A DNA stretch of 64,000 bases from an uncultured Collinsella sp. (GCA_900541685.1 UQKM01000006.1:34675-98674); one strand, 5' to 3'; positions 16,573-25,283 are shown, counted from the stretch's first letter. A program made the numbers and translations. The notes: generated by a model from the letters alone, not told the origin.

Positions 16573-17295
16573 ATGATCAAGAAGGTCATGGAGGACTACA
16601 AGGTCCTGTTGCGGAGCATTCCCGCGGCAACGGTTTCGCTGTTTTTCGTGAGTGTCATCATGATGAACCTGCTGGCCAACAAAGAGCTTATCAGCCTGCC
16701 GTATCTGGCACTCGATTGCGGCTTTGTGGTGAGCTGGGTTTCGTTTTTGTGCCAGGACATGATCTGCAAGCGCTTTGGCGCCAAGGCATCCATCAAAATC
16801 TCTGTCCTCGCGCTGCTGGTCAACCTGGCCGTGAGCCTGTGCTTTTGGGCGTGCTCGCTCACGCCCGGCATGTGGGGCGCTTACTACGACACGGGCATGA
16901 TCGAGGTCAACACTGCCCTTAACGCCACCATTGGCGGCACCTGGTACGTGGTGCTGGGCTCTTCGCTGGCAATGCTCGTTTCTGCCGTGGTTAATTCCAC
17001 GCTCAACCAGTCGCTCGGCCGTATGCTCAAAAAGAATAACTTTGCGAGCTTTGCCTTCCGCTCCTATGTGTCCACGGGTGTTGGCCAGTTTATCGACAAC
17101 TTGGTCTTTGCCATTGTGGTGAGCCACACGTTCTTTGGTTGGACTTGGGTGCAGGTCATTATGTGCTCGCTGACGGGCGCCGTCGCCGAGCTGCTGTGCG
17201 AGGTCTTCCTGAGCCCCGTGGGCTACAAGGTTGTGCGTGGCTGGGAGCGCGAGAACGTGGGCGCCGAGTACCTCGAGCGCCACGCAACCGCCTAA
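16573..17295 (+). CDS. VUT family transporter (queuosine precursor type)
   Basis: Integral membrane protein of 240 aa with about six TM helices. It resembles the YhhQ/VUT (DUF165) family, whose characterised members import queuosine precursors such as preQ0/preQ1. Typical features are the polar segment FLCQDMICKRFGAKASIKI after TM2, and GTWYVVLGSSLAMLVSAVVNS and FIDNLVFAIVV in the later helices. SD AAAGGAG lies 6 nt before the ATG. An SDR gene follows 9 nt downstream and is probably co-transcribed. No queuosine biosynthesis genes are in the window, which fits a salvage role. Confidence 0.85.
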   Translation: MIKKVMEDYKVLLRSIPAATVSLFFVSVIMMNLLANKELISLPYLALDCGFVVSWVSFLCQDMICKRFGAKASIKISVLALLVNLAVSLCFWACSLTPGMWGAYYDTGMIEVNTALNATIGGTWYVVLGSSLAMLVSAVVNSTLNQSLGRMLKKNNFASFAFRSYVSTGVGQFIDNLVFAIVVSHTFFGWTWVQVIMCSLTGAVAELLCEVFLSPVGYKVVRGWERENVGAEYLERHATA

Positions 17296-17304
17296 GGAGC
17301 AAGT

Positions 17305-17985
17305 ATGCGGGTTTTGATCACGGGCGCTTCGGGCGGTATCGGAGCCGCGTGCGTGCAGCGCTTTTTGGACGAGGGTCACGAGGTCGTGGGCTTTGATCTG
17401 CTGCTGGCGGCGATCGAACACGAGCGCTACCGCCATCTGATCGTTGATGTCCGCGAGCCGGACTCGTTTCCGGGCAACCTTGAGCCTCAGGTAATCGTGA
17501 ACGTTGCCGGTACGCAGGATTCGGCCGATGACATCGCCGCCAACCTGCGTGGCACCATCAACGTGACCGAGCGCTACGCCTTTGTGGGGGAGGGGCTTGC
17601 CGCCAAGCCGACGCCGGCTATCAAATCCGTGGTCAATGTGGGGTCGGCGAGCGGACATACGGGATCGGAGTTTCCCGCCTATGCCGCCAGCAAGGGCGGC
17701 GTTATCGCCTACACCAAGAACCTTGCAAACCGCCTAGCACCGCAGGCCATCGCCAACAGTGTGGACCCGGGCGGCGTTATCACGCCGCTCAACCGTTGCG
17801 TGATGGAAGACGAGCGCCTGTGGAACCAGATTATGGAGCTCACGCCGCTTAAACGCTGGGCCACCGCCCAAGAGATCGCCGAGTGGATCTACTTTGCGGG
17901 CGTGACCAACCGGTTTATGACCGGGCAGAGCCTGCTGATCGATGGCGGCGAGGCCGGCCGCACACAATTTATTTGGCCCGAATAG
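17305..17985 (+). CDS. Short-chain dehydrogenase/reductase
   Basis: Cytosolic NAD(P)-dependent oxidoreductase of 226 aa with the Rossmann motif TGASGGIG (6-13), NVAG (66-69), catalytic Ser114 or Ser116 and Tyr126-x3-Lys130 (YAASK). The C-terminal end FMTGQSLLIDGGEA is the usual SDR closing motif. Closest in style to 3-oxoacyl-ACP reductase-like or 3-alpha-hydroxysteroid dehydrogenase-like SDRs, which are common in gut Actinomycetota; the substrate cannot be assigned. SD AAGGAGC precedes ATG 17305, 9 bp after the transporter stop. Confidence 0.88.
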   Translation: MRVLITGASGGIGAACVQRFLDEGHEVVGFDLLLAAIEHERYRHLIVDVREPDSFPGNLEPQVIVNVAGTQDSADDIAANLRGTINVTERYAFVGEGLAAKPTPAIKSVVNVGSASGHTGSEFPAYAASKGGVIAYTKNLANRLAPQAIANSVDPGGVITPLNRCVMEDERLWNQIMELTPLKRWATAQEIAEWIYFAGVTNRFMTGQSLLIDGGEAGRTQFIWPE

Positions 17986-17986
17986 G

Positions 17987-18022
17987 AAACGCGCCCGATG
18001 GAAATCCGTCGGGCGCGTTTTT
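17987..18022 (+). terminator. Rho-independent terminator after the SDR gene
   Basis: AAACGCGCCCGA pairs with TCGGGCGCGTTT around a short bulge and loop, followed by TTTTTG. It also faces the end of ung on the other strand. Confidence 0.85.
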
Positions 18023-18035
18023 GATGTATTGATTT

Positions 18036-18761
18036 TTAGCCGAGGCAAGTCCAGTTGACGGGGGTCGAGCCGTGCTGTTCGAGTAGCCGATTGGCTGCCG
18101 AGAAGGGGCGCGACCCTATAAAGGCGGGGAGTTCTGCCGTGGCGCGGTTGGCCGAAAGCGGCGAGGGGTGCGTAGAAGCTAGGCAGAACTTGCCGGTTGC
18201 CTTGCCCGCGCCGATCGCGTCGAGCTTGCCCTCAACCATTTGCTGGGCAAAGCGGCCCCATGCCAAAAAGACGACCGGCTGGGGCAGCTGGCAGCAGCGC
18301 TCGATAACGTAGTCGGTAAGCGTGCTCCAGCCCAGCTTGGCATGCGAGTTCGCGGCATGCTCGCGCACGGTGAGCGTTGTGTTGAGGAGCAGGACGCCCT
18401 GTTGAGCCCAGGGGGTGAGGTCTCCCGTGGCGGGAATGGGGCAGTCCAGATCGGCTTTGAGCTCCTTATAGATGTTACGCAGGCTCGGCGGCAACTTGGT
18501 TTGCGTCGCGGGGACCGAAAACGACAGCCCCATGGCCTGGTTGGGCCCGTGATAGGGGTCTTGACCCAAGATGACGACCTTGACCTGGTCGGCCGGCGTG
18601 TAGGCGAGGGCATTGAGGATGTCGTCTTGTGCCGGGTAGATGGTCTGCTCGGCACGCAAAAGGGCGATGCGCTCGAGCAGCTGGTTCGTCGTGTCACGTA
18701 CCGGCTGCGGCGCATCGCCCAACCAAGTTGCTATGTTGCGGTCGCGGGTTGCGGTGTCCAT
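18036..18761 (-). CDS. ung: Uracil-DNA glycosylase
   Basis: Family 1 UDG of 241 aa, which removes uracil from DNA in base excision repair. The water-activating loop GQDPYH is at 66-71 (catalytic Asp68), the uracil-binding segment includes LLLNTTLTVRE, and the DNA-intercalation loop HPSPLSA is present near residue 198. SD AGGAGCCCC is just before the ATG. Convergent with the SDR gene and monocistronic. Confidence 0.97.
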   Translation of the reverse strand: MDTATRDRNIATWLGDAPQPVRDTTNQLLERIALLRAEQTIYPAQDDILNALAYTPADQVKVVILGQDPYHGPNQAMGLSFSVPATQTKLPPSLRNIYKELKADLDCPIPATGDLTPWAQQGVLLLNTTLTVREHAANSHAKLGWSTLTDYVIERCCQLPQPVVFLAWGRFAQQMVEGKLDAIGAGKATGKFCLASTHPSPLSANRATAELPAFIGSRPFSAANRLLEQHGSTPVNWTCLG

Positions 18762-18849
18762 GGGGCTCCTTTATGGCAGATGCTCTGTTGGTATCTATTG
18801 TAAAGGCGCACCGGTTGCCTTTATGCCACGGCTGTATGAAGAGCGGAGT

Positions 18850-19752
18850 CTACGAGACGTGCTCGGGCGCTCCTGCCATATGAGCGTGTCCATGTGCGCG
18901 AAGGCGCGGAAGCTCGACGGTTGCCACCATGACGCCGGTGAGGATGAGGGCGGCGCCAAAGAAGGCGATGGAGCTCAGGACCTCGCCGACCAGGAAAAAC
19001 GAGAAGACGGCGGAGCAGACCGGCTCGAGCGAGAAGGCGAAGCCAGTGGTTTCGGCAGGTACGTGGGGCTGCACGAGCGTCTGGGTGATAAAGCCGTAGG
19101 CAGAGCAGACGAGTGCGAGCGCAACGATAACGACGATCTCGCTCGGCGTGCTGGGAAGCGTGAAGCCGCCAAAGGTAAATGCGGCGATACCCGAGAACAA
19201 GCCGCCGAAGCCCAGCTGCCAAACGCCCAGAGCCAGTGGATCGACTTCTTCGACAAAGCGCTTGGCGATGATAATGTGGCCGGCATAGATAAAGGCCGAG
19301 AGCAGCATGATGATCGCGCCGGGATTCAGGCTGGTAAAGTCGGCGCCCGAGAGCAGCAACATGCCGCAGGTGACGATGGCTGTGCCGATGAGCACCTTGC
19401 GCTCGGGGGCGCGACGCAGCAGGGCCGCGTTGGCAAACGGCACGATCACGACCGTCAGGCTCTGCAAAAAGCCGGCGGTGGAGGCGGAGGTGAGGCTGGA
19501 GCCCAGGCACATGCAGGTGATCTCGGTTGCCATGATGGCGCCGATGATGGCGGCGCGGACCATCAGGTCACGGTTGATGCGCACCGCGTGCTTGTGGAAG
19601 AGCAGCAGGCAGGCCGCAAAGGCGATGATGCAGCGCAGCGCGACGATGCTCGTGGCGTTCATGCTGTCCATGCCGATCTTCATGAGGGGGTACGAAAAGC
19701 CCCATGCGACGGGAACGGAAAATGAGAGCGCGATTGCTTTTTTGCGATCCAT
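18850..19752 (-). CDS. EamA/DMT family transporter (copy 1)
   Basis: Drug/metabolite transporter superfamily protein of 300 aa with ten predicted TM helices in two EamA repeats. The N-terminus MDRKKAIALSFSVPVAWGFS and the LGSSLTSASTAGFLQSLTVV segment are typical. These carriers export amino acids or metabolites. It is divergent from a LysR gene 158 bp away, the usual set-up in which the regulator controls the exporter. A second EamA/LysR pair with identical geometry lies at 58880-60767. Confidence 0.88.
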   Translation of the reverse strand: MDRKKAIALSFSVPVAWGFSYPLMKIGMDSMNATSIVALRCIIAFAACLLLFHKHAVRINRDLMVRAAIIGAIMATEITCMCLGSSLTSASTAGFLQSLTVVIVPFANAALLRRAPERKVLIGTAIVTCGMLLLSGADFTSLNPGAIIMLLSAFIYAGHIIIAKRFVEEVDPLALGVWQLGFGGLFSGIAAFTFGGFTLPSTPSEIVVIVALALVCSAYGFITQTLVQPHVPAETTGFAFSLEPVCSAVFSFFLVGEVLSSIAFFGAALILTGVMVATVELPRLRAHGHAHMAGAPEHVS

Positions 19753-19910
19753 GGGACTCCTTTTGTTACAGAACGGTTTCGCAAAAAGGATTCTGCTCCC
19801 AGATATGGATGTAGTAAAGAGAATGTATCTTCAGTATGATTAAGAAATACTAATGTTGGAAGAAAAAACCCTGGCAAAACGTTTTACGGCTACATCGAAG
19901 TGGAGGCACG

Positions 19911-20777
19911 ATGGCATCGCGGTATCAGATTGTATGTATGGTGGTCGATTGCGGCAGCCTGAAACGTGCCGCCGACGCGCTGGGCTATACGCAAAGCGCG
20001 GTGAGCCAGGCCGTCAAGGCGCTCGAGCGCGAGCTGGGCACCACGATTATCGAGCGCGGCAAGCAGGGCGTCTCGCTTACGCGCGACGGCAAACAGTATC
20101 TGCCGTATCTGCGCCAGATCGTAACGGCCGAGGCCGAGCTCGAGGGCAAGCGTCAGGAGTTGCTGGGGCTTTCATCGACCGACATTCGCATTGCGACGTT
20201 TACCAACGTGAGCCGTACCGTGCTGCCGCGCGTGATCCGCGACTTTGGGGCCCTGCATCCGGGCGTGCGCTTTACCCTCAAGCAGGGCGATTACACGCGC
20301 AACGCCCAATGGGTGCACGATGGCGTGGTTGACTTTTGCTTTACGGCGCGTGGATTTACCACAGGGCTCGAGAAGCGCGTGGCCTATCATGACGAGCTGG
20401 TGGCGCTGTTGCCAGCCGCCCATCCGCTGGCGGCAAAGGAAAAGGTGACGCTCGCCGACCTCGCGTCCGAACCGTTTGTGCTGCTGGATGAGGGCGAGCA
20501 GAGCCTGGTGCTCGATGCATTCGCGGCGCACGGGCTGTCCCCGCACGTGACAAGTGAGGTTACCGACGACTACACCATTATGGCGATGGTGGAGGAGGGC
20601 CTCGGCGTGAGCATGCTCTACCGGCGTACGGTCGAGGGCATGCAGGCTGATATTTGCGTGCGTCCCATCGTGCACGCTCCCTCACGCGACGTCGTGGCAG
20701 CCTGGCGCAGCTGGGATACCATGCCGATCGCCACGAGGCGCTTTATCGACTACATGAGCTCACATATCGTGAGCTAG
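19911..20777 (+). CDS. LysR family regulator (copy 1)
   Basis: Regulator of 288 aa. The N-terminal winged HTH has GSLKRAADALGYTQSAVSQAVKALERELG, and the effector domain follows from about residue 90 (DIRIATFTNVSRTVLPRVIRDF). SD GTGGAGGCACG precedes the ATG. It probably regulates the divergent EamA transporter; the AT-rich 158-bp gap contains T-N11-A-like sequence near 19840. The inducer is unknown. Confidence 0.9.
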   Translation: MASRYQIVCMVVDCGSLKRAADALGYTQSAVSQAVKALERELGTTIIERGKQGVSLTRDGKQYLPYLRQIVTAEAELEGKRQELLGLSSTDIRIATFTNVSRTVLPRVIRDFGALHPGVRFTLKQGDYTRNAQWVHDGVVDFCFTARGFTTGLEKRVAYHDELVALLPAAHPLAAKEKVTLADLASEPFVLLDEGEQSLVLDAFAAHGLSPHVTSEVTDDYTIMAMVEEGLGVSMLYRRTVEGMQADICVRPIVHAPSRDVVAAWRSWDTMPIATRRFIDYMSSHIVS

Positions 20778-20806
20778 TTGCCGATGCGCCACCTTGTTGG
20801 ATGTGT

Positions 20807-22189
20807 CTAGCGCGCCCCAGTCTTGGCTTGCGCCAGACGATAGGTGCGTGCCGGATGGCAGAGCAATACCGCCACGACCATAAAGAACGCTGTGGTGCCC
20901 AGGCTGATGGGGTAGACCATCATGATGTTCGCAAAGGTGCGGAAGTGCGGGAACACGCAGAACACCCAATAGAAGCGGATGCCGCAGACGCAAATCATGG
21001 TGATGAGGGCGGGCATGAGCGAGATGCCAAAGCCGCGCAGATAACCGGACATGTTTTCGTAGAACATGCTAAAGGCGTACGCCGGGAAGATCGAGCACAC
21101 GCGGATATAGCCGATCGAGACGATGTTGGGATCGCTGTTAAAGAGCGCCAGGATCTCGCGCCCCAGACCGACGATGATGACGATGGTGGTGAGCGCGACG
21201 ATGCCGCCTTCGACCAGGCAGACCTTGAGCGTCTTGGTGCAGCGGTCGATCTGGCGAGCGCCGTGGTTTTGCCCCACAAAGGTGGTGCAGGCCTGGCTAA
21301 AGCTGTTGAGCAGGTTGTAGCACACATACTCCAGGCTCATGGCGGCGCTCGATGCCGCCATGACCTCGGTGCCCAGGCTGTTGATGGCGGACTGGATGAT
21401 GATGTTGGCGACGGCAAAGACGGCGCTTTGGATGCCGGCGGGCAGGCCAATCTTGACGATGCGCTTGAGGGCGACGGGGTCTAAGCCTAAGTCGCGTGGG
21501 GTGACGCGGACGACGGAGTCGGTCTTGAGCAGGCGGATAAAGAGCGTAGCGGCGCTGACGGTGTAGGCGATGGCGGTGGCGATGGCGACGCCCGCGACGC
21601 CCCAGTGGAGTACGGGGACAAAGACGAGGTCCAGGCCAATGTTGAGGACGGTGGACACGGCAAGCGCCTGCAGCGGCATGCGGGTGATGCCGACGGAGCG
21701 GAAGATCGCGGCCTCAAAGTTGTAAAGCAAAATCGAGGGCATGCTCAGCAAAAAGACGCGTAGGTAGAGCGATGCGAGCGGCATGGTTTCGTCAGGGACG
21801 TTGAGCGCGGCGAGCATGGGTTCGGCAAAGATCTCGCCCAGCGCGATGACGACAAAGCCCACGAGTGCCATCAGAATCGAGGTATGGACGGCGCGCTTGA
21901 CCATGTTCTGATCGTTGCGGCCGATGGCGTTGGCGATGACCACGTTGGAGCCAAGCGACAGGCCAATAAACAGGTTGATCATAAGGCTGGTAAGGGGAAC
22001 ATTGGAGCCGACCGCCGCCATGGCGAGGGTTCCCTGGTCGCCCGAGAAGTTACCGATGATGACCGTGGCGATGAGGTTCGACAGCTGCTCAAGGATGCTC
22101 GTGGCGGCGACGGGAAAGGCGAACAGGGGAATATTGCGCCACAGCGAGCCGGTGGTCATGTCGATGTGCTTAGATGCGGTGTCTGCCAT
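20807..22189 (-). CDS. MATE family efflux transporter
   Basis: Polytopic carrier of 460 aa with about 12 TM helices arranged as two six-helix halves. Family hallmarks include PLFAFPVAATSILEQLSNLIATVIIG (as two segments), NPIG-like VVIANAIGRN, and QNHGARQIDR at the start of the second half. MATE proteins export cationic drugs or metabolites in exchange for Na+ or H+. It stands alone and ends 29 nt after the LysR gene on the other strand. Confidence 0.92.
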   Translation of the reverse strand: MADTASKHIDMTTGSLWRNIPLFAFPVAATSILEQLSNLIATVIIGNFSGDQGTLAMAAVGSNVPLTSLMINLFIGLSLGSNVVIANAIGRNDQNMVKRAVHTSILMALVGFVVIALGEIFAEPMLAALNVPDETMPLASLYLRVFLLSMPSILLYNFEAAIFRSVGITRMPLQALAVSTVLNIGLDLVFVPVLHWGVAGVAIATAIAYTVSAATLFIRLLKTDSVVRVTPRDLGLDPVALKRIVKIGLPAGIQSAVFAVANIIIQSAINSLGTEVMAASSAAMSLEYVCYNLLNSFSQACTTFVGQNHGARQIDRCTKTLKVCLVEGGIVALTTIVIIVGLGREILALFNSDPNIVSIGYIRVCSIFPAYAFSMFYENMSGYLRGFGISLMPALITMICVCGIRFYWVFCVFPHFRTFANIMMVYPISLGTTAFFMVVAVLLCHPARTYRLAQAKTGAR

Positions 22190-22308
22190 ACGCTCTCAAT
22201 CTCTAACATGCTCATTCGTGCTTATTTGCGCAGACGATGATACTCCTAAGCGCGGGTAGTCTTTTTGGGACGGGGCTGTTTTAGCTATCCCGGCAGGCAA
22301 TCGGCCAA

Positions 22309-22347
22309 AACGTCCCCAATGACTAGGTGGGGGAGGCGTGCGACAAT
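22309..22347 (+). repeat. Inverted GTCCCCAATGACTAG repeat joined to an extended -10 promoter
   Basis: AACGTCCCCAATGACTAG (22309-22326) matches the inverted copy at 10008-10025. It is followed by the same GGGGGAGGCGTG block (22329-22340) and GACAAT (22342-22347) with TG one base upstream. It drives rlmA, 36 nt downstream. Confidence 0.7.
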
Positions 22348-22382
22348 GGTGGGCGTTGTGTTGTTCGCGCTAAGGAGTTGCC

Positions 22383-23195
22383 ATGTTGTTGTGTCCTGTT
22401 TGCCATGAGCCTTTGGTGGACGACGAGCGCGGTGCTGTGTGCGCGGGCGGACACCGGTTTGACCGTGCGCGCGAGGGCTATCTGTATCTGCTGCGCTCGT
22501 CCAAGAGCGGCGACTCCATGGGCGATCCCAAGTCGCAGGCGCGCAGCCGTCGTGACTTTCTGAACCGTGGATACTATGCGCCGTTGCGCGATGCGATGGT
22601 CGAGCTGGTGCGCGAGCGGGTGTCTGAACGTGCCGCGTCTACGAACGGCCCCATGACCTTGCTCGATATTTGCTGCGGCGAGGGCTACTACACCAGCGCC
22701 ATGGGTGCGGTGCCGGGCGTGGATGCTTACGGTTTCGACCTGGGCAAAGAGATGGTGCGCCTGGCCGCCAAGCGCGGCGATGCGACCTACTTCGTGGCCA
22801 ACATGAAGGACATCCCCGTGGCTGATGGCGCCTTTGATATGGTGACCGAACTCTTTGCTCCCTTTAACGAGCGTGAGTTTTCTCGCGTGCTGGCGCCCGA
22901 GGGCTCGCTCTACACCGTGGTGCCGGGTGCCCGTCATCTGTTTGGGCTCAAGGAGGTGCTCTACGACACGCCATATCTCAATGACGAGAAGCTGCCGAAG
23001 ACTACCGAGCTCGAGTTGGTCGGAACGCAGCGGATATCTGCGAATATTACGCTCCAGACCCAGGCCGACATCGAGGCGGTGTTCCAGATGACACCGTACT
23101 ACTACCGCACGCGCCCCGTCGACAAAGAGCGCCTGGCAAACTTGGACACTCTTCAGACCGACATCGACTTCATCATCGCCGAGTACCGCCACTAA
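22383..23195 (+). CDS. rlmA: 23S rRNA (guanine-N1) methyltransferase RlmA family
   Basis: SAM-dependent methyltransferase of 270 aa that modifies G745/G748 of 23S rRNA. The N-terminal zinc finger is intact: Cys4, Cys7, Cys20, His24. The diagnostic segment GDSMGDPKSQARSRRDFLNRGYY follows (two blocks), SAM motif I is LLDICCGEGYY, and FAPFNEREFSRVL is the family catalytic region. SD AAGGAG lies 6 nt before the ATG. In some lineages the family confers tylosin or lincosamide resistance (TlrB), but housekeeping modification is the default reading. Confidence 0.92.
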   Translation: MLLCPVCHEPLVDDERGAVCAGGHRFDRAREGYLYLLRSSKSGDSMGDPKSQARSRRDFLNRGYYAPLRDAMVELVRERVSERAASTNGPMTLLDICCGEGYYTSAMGAVPGVDAYGFDLGKEMVRLAAKRGDATYFVANMKDIPVADGAFDMVTELFAPFNEREFSRVLAPEGSLYTVVPGARHLFGLKEVLYDTPYLNDEKLPKTTELELVGTQRISANITLQTQADIEAVFQMTPYYYRTRPVDKERLANLDTLQTDIDFIIAEYRH

Positions 23196-23244
23196 CCTAC
23201 CAAAAAGGGACAGGTTTATTTTGGCAGGTTTTATCTGGGCAAAC
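23196..23244. repeat. GGGACAGGTTTATTTTGGCAGG repeat, single copy
   Basis: This begins immediately after the rlmA stop. It matches both halves of the inverted pair at 43525-43626, including the TTTTATCTGGG tail. Imperfectly palindromic (CTACCAAAA with TTTTGGCAGG). Confidence 0.75.
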
Positions 23245-23246
23245 GT

Positions 23247-23284
23247 AAAGGGCTGACCGCGGAGATGCGCGATCGGCCCTTTTT
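23247..23284. terminator. Terminator between rlmA and the facing membrane gene
   Basis: AAAGGGC and an internal GCG stem pair with GCGCGATCGGCCCTTTT, ending in a T-run on the + strand and an A-flanked mirror for the opposite strand. Serves convergent genes. Confidence 0.75.
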
Positions 23285-23320
23285 AGTTGCTTGGCTGCAG
23301 AGGCTATGAGAAGCGAGCGC

Positions 23321-23722
23321 TTACAGGCGGTCCTTGTTCTCGGCCTTGATGGCGTGCGCCTGCTGAACAAAGAACAGGTCGTACACCACGATGACAAAGG
23401 CGCCAAAGTTGATGGCGTCGCCGCCAAACGCGGGAAGCGTGAGCACCGCCTGGGCAAGCGTGGCGACTGCAGCAACGATACCGAGCTTAAACGCGCCGTC
23501 AACCTGCGAAGGCTTGTTGGCACCCTTGATGCCCGCAACGCCCGCGGCAAGATCGATGAGGCCCTTGGCGATAATCACGGCCGCGGCGAGCATGGCGTTC
23601 GGTCCGTAGGTGGACTCGAACTTGCCGGTCGCGATGCCGGCGATTCCAATGACGAGACTGGCGATGCCCAGAACAAAATAAATCAGGGCAAGGATTTTGA
23701 GTGTCTTGCGAGTGAAGCTCAT
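23321..23722 (-). CDS. Four-TM membrane protein of unknown function
   Basis: Protein of 133 aa with four hydrophobic helices (about 9-31, 44-66, 78-100 and 103-122) and short polar loops; it ends in a basic tail (HAIKAENKDRL). ATG 23722 has GAAAGGA 7 nt upstream; the longer frame to 23791 was rejected. I do not recognise a characterised family. Small four-TM proteins of this kind are common in Coriobacteriia. Monocistronic. Confidence 0.75.
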   Translation of the reverse strand: MSFTRKTLKILALIYFVLGIASLVIGIAGIATGKFESTYGPNAMLAAAVIIAKGLIDLAAGVAGIKGANKPSQVDGAFKLGIVAAVATLAQAVLTLPAFGGDAINFGAFVIVVYDLFFVQQAHAIKAENKDRL

Positions 23723-23952
23723 GGCTGGTCCTTTCGATACGAGTACGCCAACCTGGCGCACCCTATGTGCTGCACATATGGTGAAGCACATTGTAGTTCA
23801 ACGGGGCGATGCATGCGTTTGAAAGCGTCTCTTGCCTGTACGGTTCAACCTTTCAAAAAGGAAAGCTGGGCGTAAGTCAAATCGATGGCAGCGTATGCGC
23901 GGCGCTGCGATGATGGGGCCATGGTAAGAGCTGGACCGAAGGAGGAGCCGTG

Positions 23953-24093
23953 ATGTACGGAGCCAAGCAAGTGCGTGAGCCGCGTTCGTTAGGAAGGCGT
24001 ATGGGCGATTCCGTGATCGCTGCCGTGTGCACGGGATTGATGGCGGTGCTTTGCATTGGGATGCTGTGGACCATGTCGCGTGTGGGACAATAG
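23953..24093 (+). CDS. Small single-TM protein (46 aa)
   Basis: Short gene supported by a near-perfect SD (GAAGGAGGAG) 7 nt before ATG 23953; GTG 23950 is an in-frame alternative. The product starts MYGAKQVREPRSLGRRMG, a basic N-terminus, followed by one hydrophobic helix (about residues 19-41), so it is a predicted membrane microprotein with its N-terminus inside. Its last codons overlap the -10 of the next gene (GACAAT at 24086-24091). No family is recognised. Confidence 0.6.
   Translation: MYGAKQVREPRSLGRRMGDSVIAAVCTGLMAVLCIGMLWTMSRVGQ
24083..24091 (+). promoter_or_regulatory. Extended -10 TGGGACAAT for rsmJ, inside the small ORF
   Basis: TG, one base, then GACAAT. The hexamer spans the final codons and the first base of the stop of the 46-aa gene and lies 65 nt before rsmJ. 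Confidence 0.4.
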
Positions 24094-24156
24094 CGGACGG
24101 TTGGGTGCCAACTGAGGTGGCGCTCACGTATTCGTTTTGCTTGCTAAGGAGTGTCC

Positions 24157-24861
24157 ATGGGCGTCGTCGATCCCTTTTCTGTTGCTCGGGCTGCTGGGCT
24201 CGAGCTCGTGCGGACGTCCGAGGGCCTTACGCTCACCGACGGCACGATGGAGTTGCGTGCCGATTTTGGCCGCATGCTTCCACGGCTCAAGCAGGGTCGT
24301 CTGCAGCAAGAGCTACTGGTGAAGGCTGCGCGCACAAAAGGCATCGAGCAACCATGGGCGATTGATGCCACAGCAGGCTTTGGCGAGGATTCGCTGCTGC
24401 TGGCTGCCGCGGGTTTTGCGGTCGATTTGTATGAGCAGGATTGCGTGATCGCGGCGCTCCTCCAGGATGCCCTGGATCGCGCGGCAGATGATCCGGCGCT
24501 TGCGGCCGCCGTGGCGCGCATGCACTTACATGCGGGCGAGGACAGCATTGCCGGTCTTCGCCATACGGCCGAGCTGATCGAGCGGGGCGAGCTCGCGGCT
24601 CCCGACGTGGTGTATCTGGACCCCATGTTTCCCGAGCGCACCAAGAGCGCGGCGGTGAAAAAGAAGTTTCAGCTCTTGCACCATCTGGAGCAGCCGTGCG
24701 CCGATGAGGAAACGCTGGTCGAAGCTGCGCTTGCGGTGCACCCGCGCAAGGTCGTTATCAAGCGACCGGTGAAGGGGCCGCTGCTTGCCGGCGTTAAGCC
24801 GAGCTATCAGCTTGCGGGCAAGGCCGTTCGTTACGATGTTTTGGTGCCGCCGCGCCCGTAG
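24157..24861 (+). CDS. rsmJ: 16S rRNA (guanine1516-N2) methyltransferase RsmJ
   Basis: SAM-dependent methyltransferase of 234 aa that makes m2G1516 in the small subunit. Motif I is WAIDATAGFGEDS, followed by VDLYEQD, and the catalytic motif IV is VVYLDPMFPERTKSA, whose DPMFP is diagnostic of RsmJ. ATG 24157 sits 5 nt after AAGGAG; GTG 24151 is in frame but overlaps the SD. Length is normal for the family. Confidence 0.93.
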   Translation: MGVVDPFSVARAAGLELVRTSEGLTLTDGTMELRADFGRMLPRLKQGRLQQELLVKAARTKGIEQPWAIDATAGFGEDSLLLAAAGFAVDLYEQDCVIAALLQDALDRAADDPALAAAVARMHLHAGEDSIAGLRHTAELIERGELAAPDVVYLDPMFPERTKSAAVKKKFQLLHHLEQPCADEETLVEAALAVHPRKVVIKRPVKGPLLAGVKPSYQLAGKAVRYDVLVPPRP

Positions 24862-24909
24862 CTTGTGCACGATGGCTGGCGCTTCGCCAGCGCCGTGCCG
24901 ATGCGGGGT

Positions 24910-25206
24910 CTATTTCCAAGGGTGCGACGTCAGGTGCCAGCCGCCGCAGTATTCGCATTTGTAGCAGGCCAAACCACGCCGTCCGCGGTTTTCGCAGTCG
25001 GCCATAACGGCCTCGGCTTCGGCGCGTGTGTCGTAACGGTTTTTGCGCTCGCACGACTTATAGCGCCAAGCCTCGTCGCGCTCGGCGTCCAGGGCGTCGC
25101 GGCGCTCGTCCTCGCGTGCAAACAGGTCGCTCATATCGCCGCCGGTGGCAGCGCCCAAAAACTCGCTTTTGGCTTTTGACCAGGCGGCTCGCTTTTTGCT
25201 CCCCAT
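24910..25206 (-). CDS. Zinc-ribbon-like hypothetical protein (98 aa)
   Basis: Small basic protein. After a charged helical N-terminus with EDERRDALDAERDEAWR, a C-terminal module has SCERKNRYDTRAEAEAVM, then CYKCEYCGGWHLTS. The pattern of paired Cys residues and the CGGWHLT ending resemble a short zinc-binding domain seen in phage-like and actinobacterial hypotheticals. No function can be assigned. ATG 25206 has GAGAGGAG about 10 nt upstream; a TTG at 25227 is a less likely start. Divergent from a GNAT gene, with an inverted repeat in between. Confidence 0.65.
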   Translation of the reverse strand: MGSKKRAAWSKAKSEFLGAATGGDMSDLFAREDERRDALDAERDEAWRYKSCERKNRYDTRAEAEAVMADCENRGRRGLACYKCEYCGGWHLTSHPWK

Positions 25207-25230
25207 CTGCTTCGCGCTCCTCTCCAAACG

Positions 25231-25262
25231 TTGGTATCATTGCTCAATCAAAGTGATACCAA
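25231..25262. promoter_or_regulatory. Inverted repeat TTGGTATCA...TGATACCAA between divergent genes
   Basis: Perfect 9-bp arms (25231-25239 and 25254-25262) with a 14-bp AT-rich spacer, centred in the 77-bp gap of two divergent genes. Candidate operator; the regulator is unknown. Confidence 0.5.
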
Positions 25263-25283
25263 TAAACGTGAGGTCGCCGCGTG

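Noticed and set aside
18640..19725. Open frame of 361 codons antisense to the EamA transporter
   Set aside because: Low-complexity Asp/Gly/His/Gln-rich product typical of antisense frames over membrane-protein genes.
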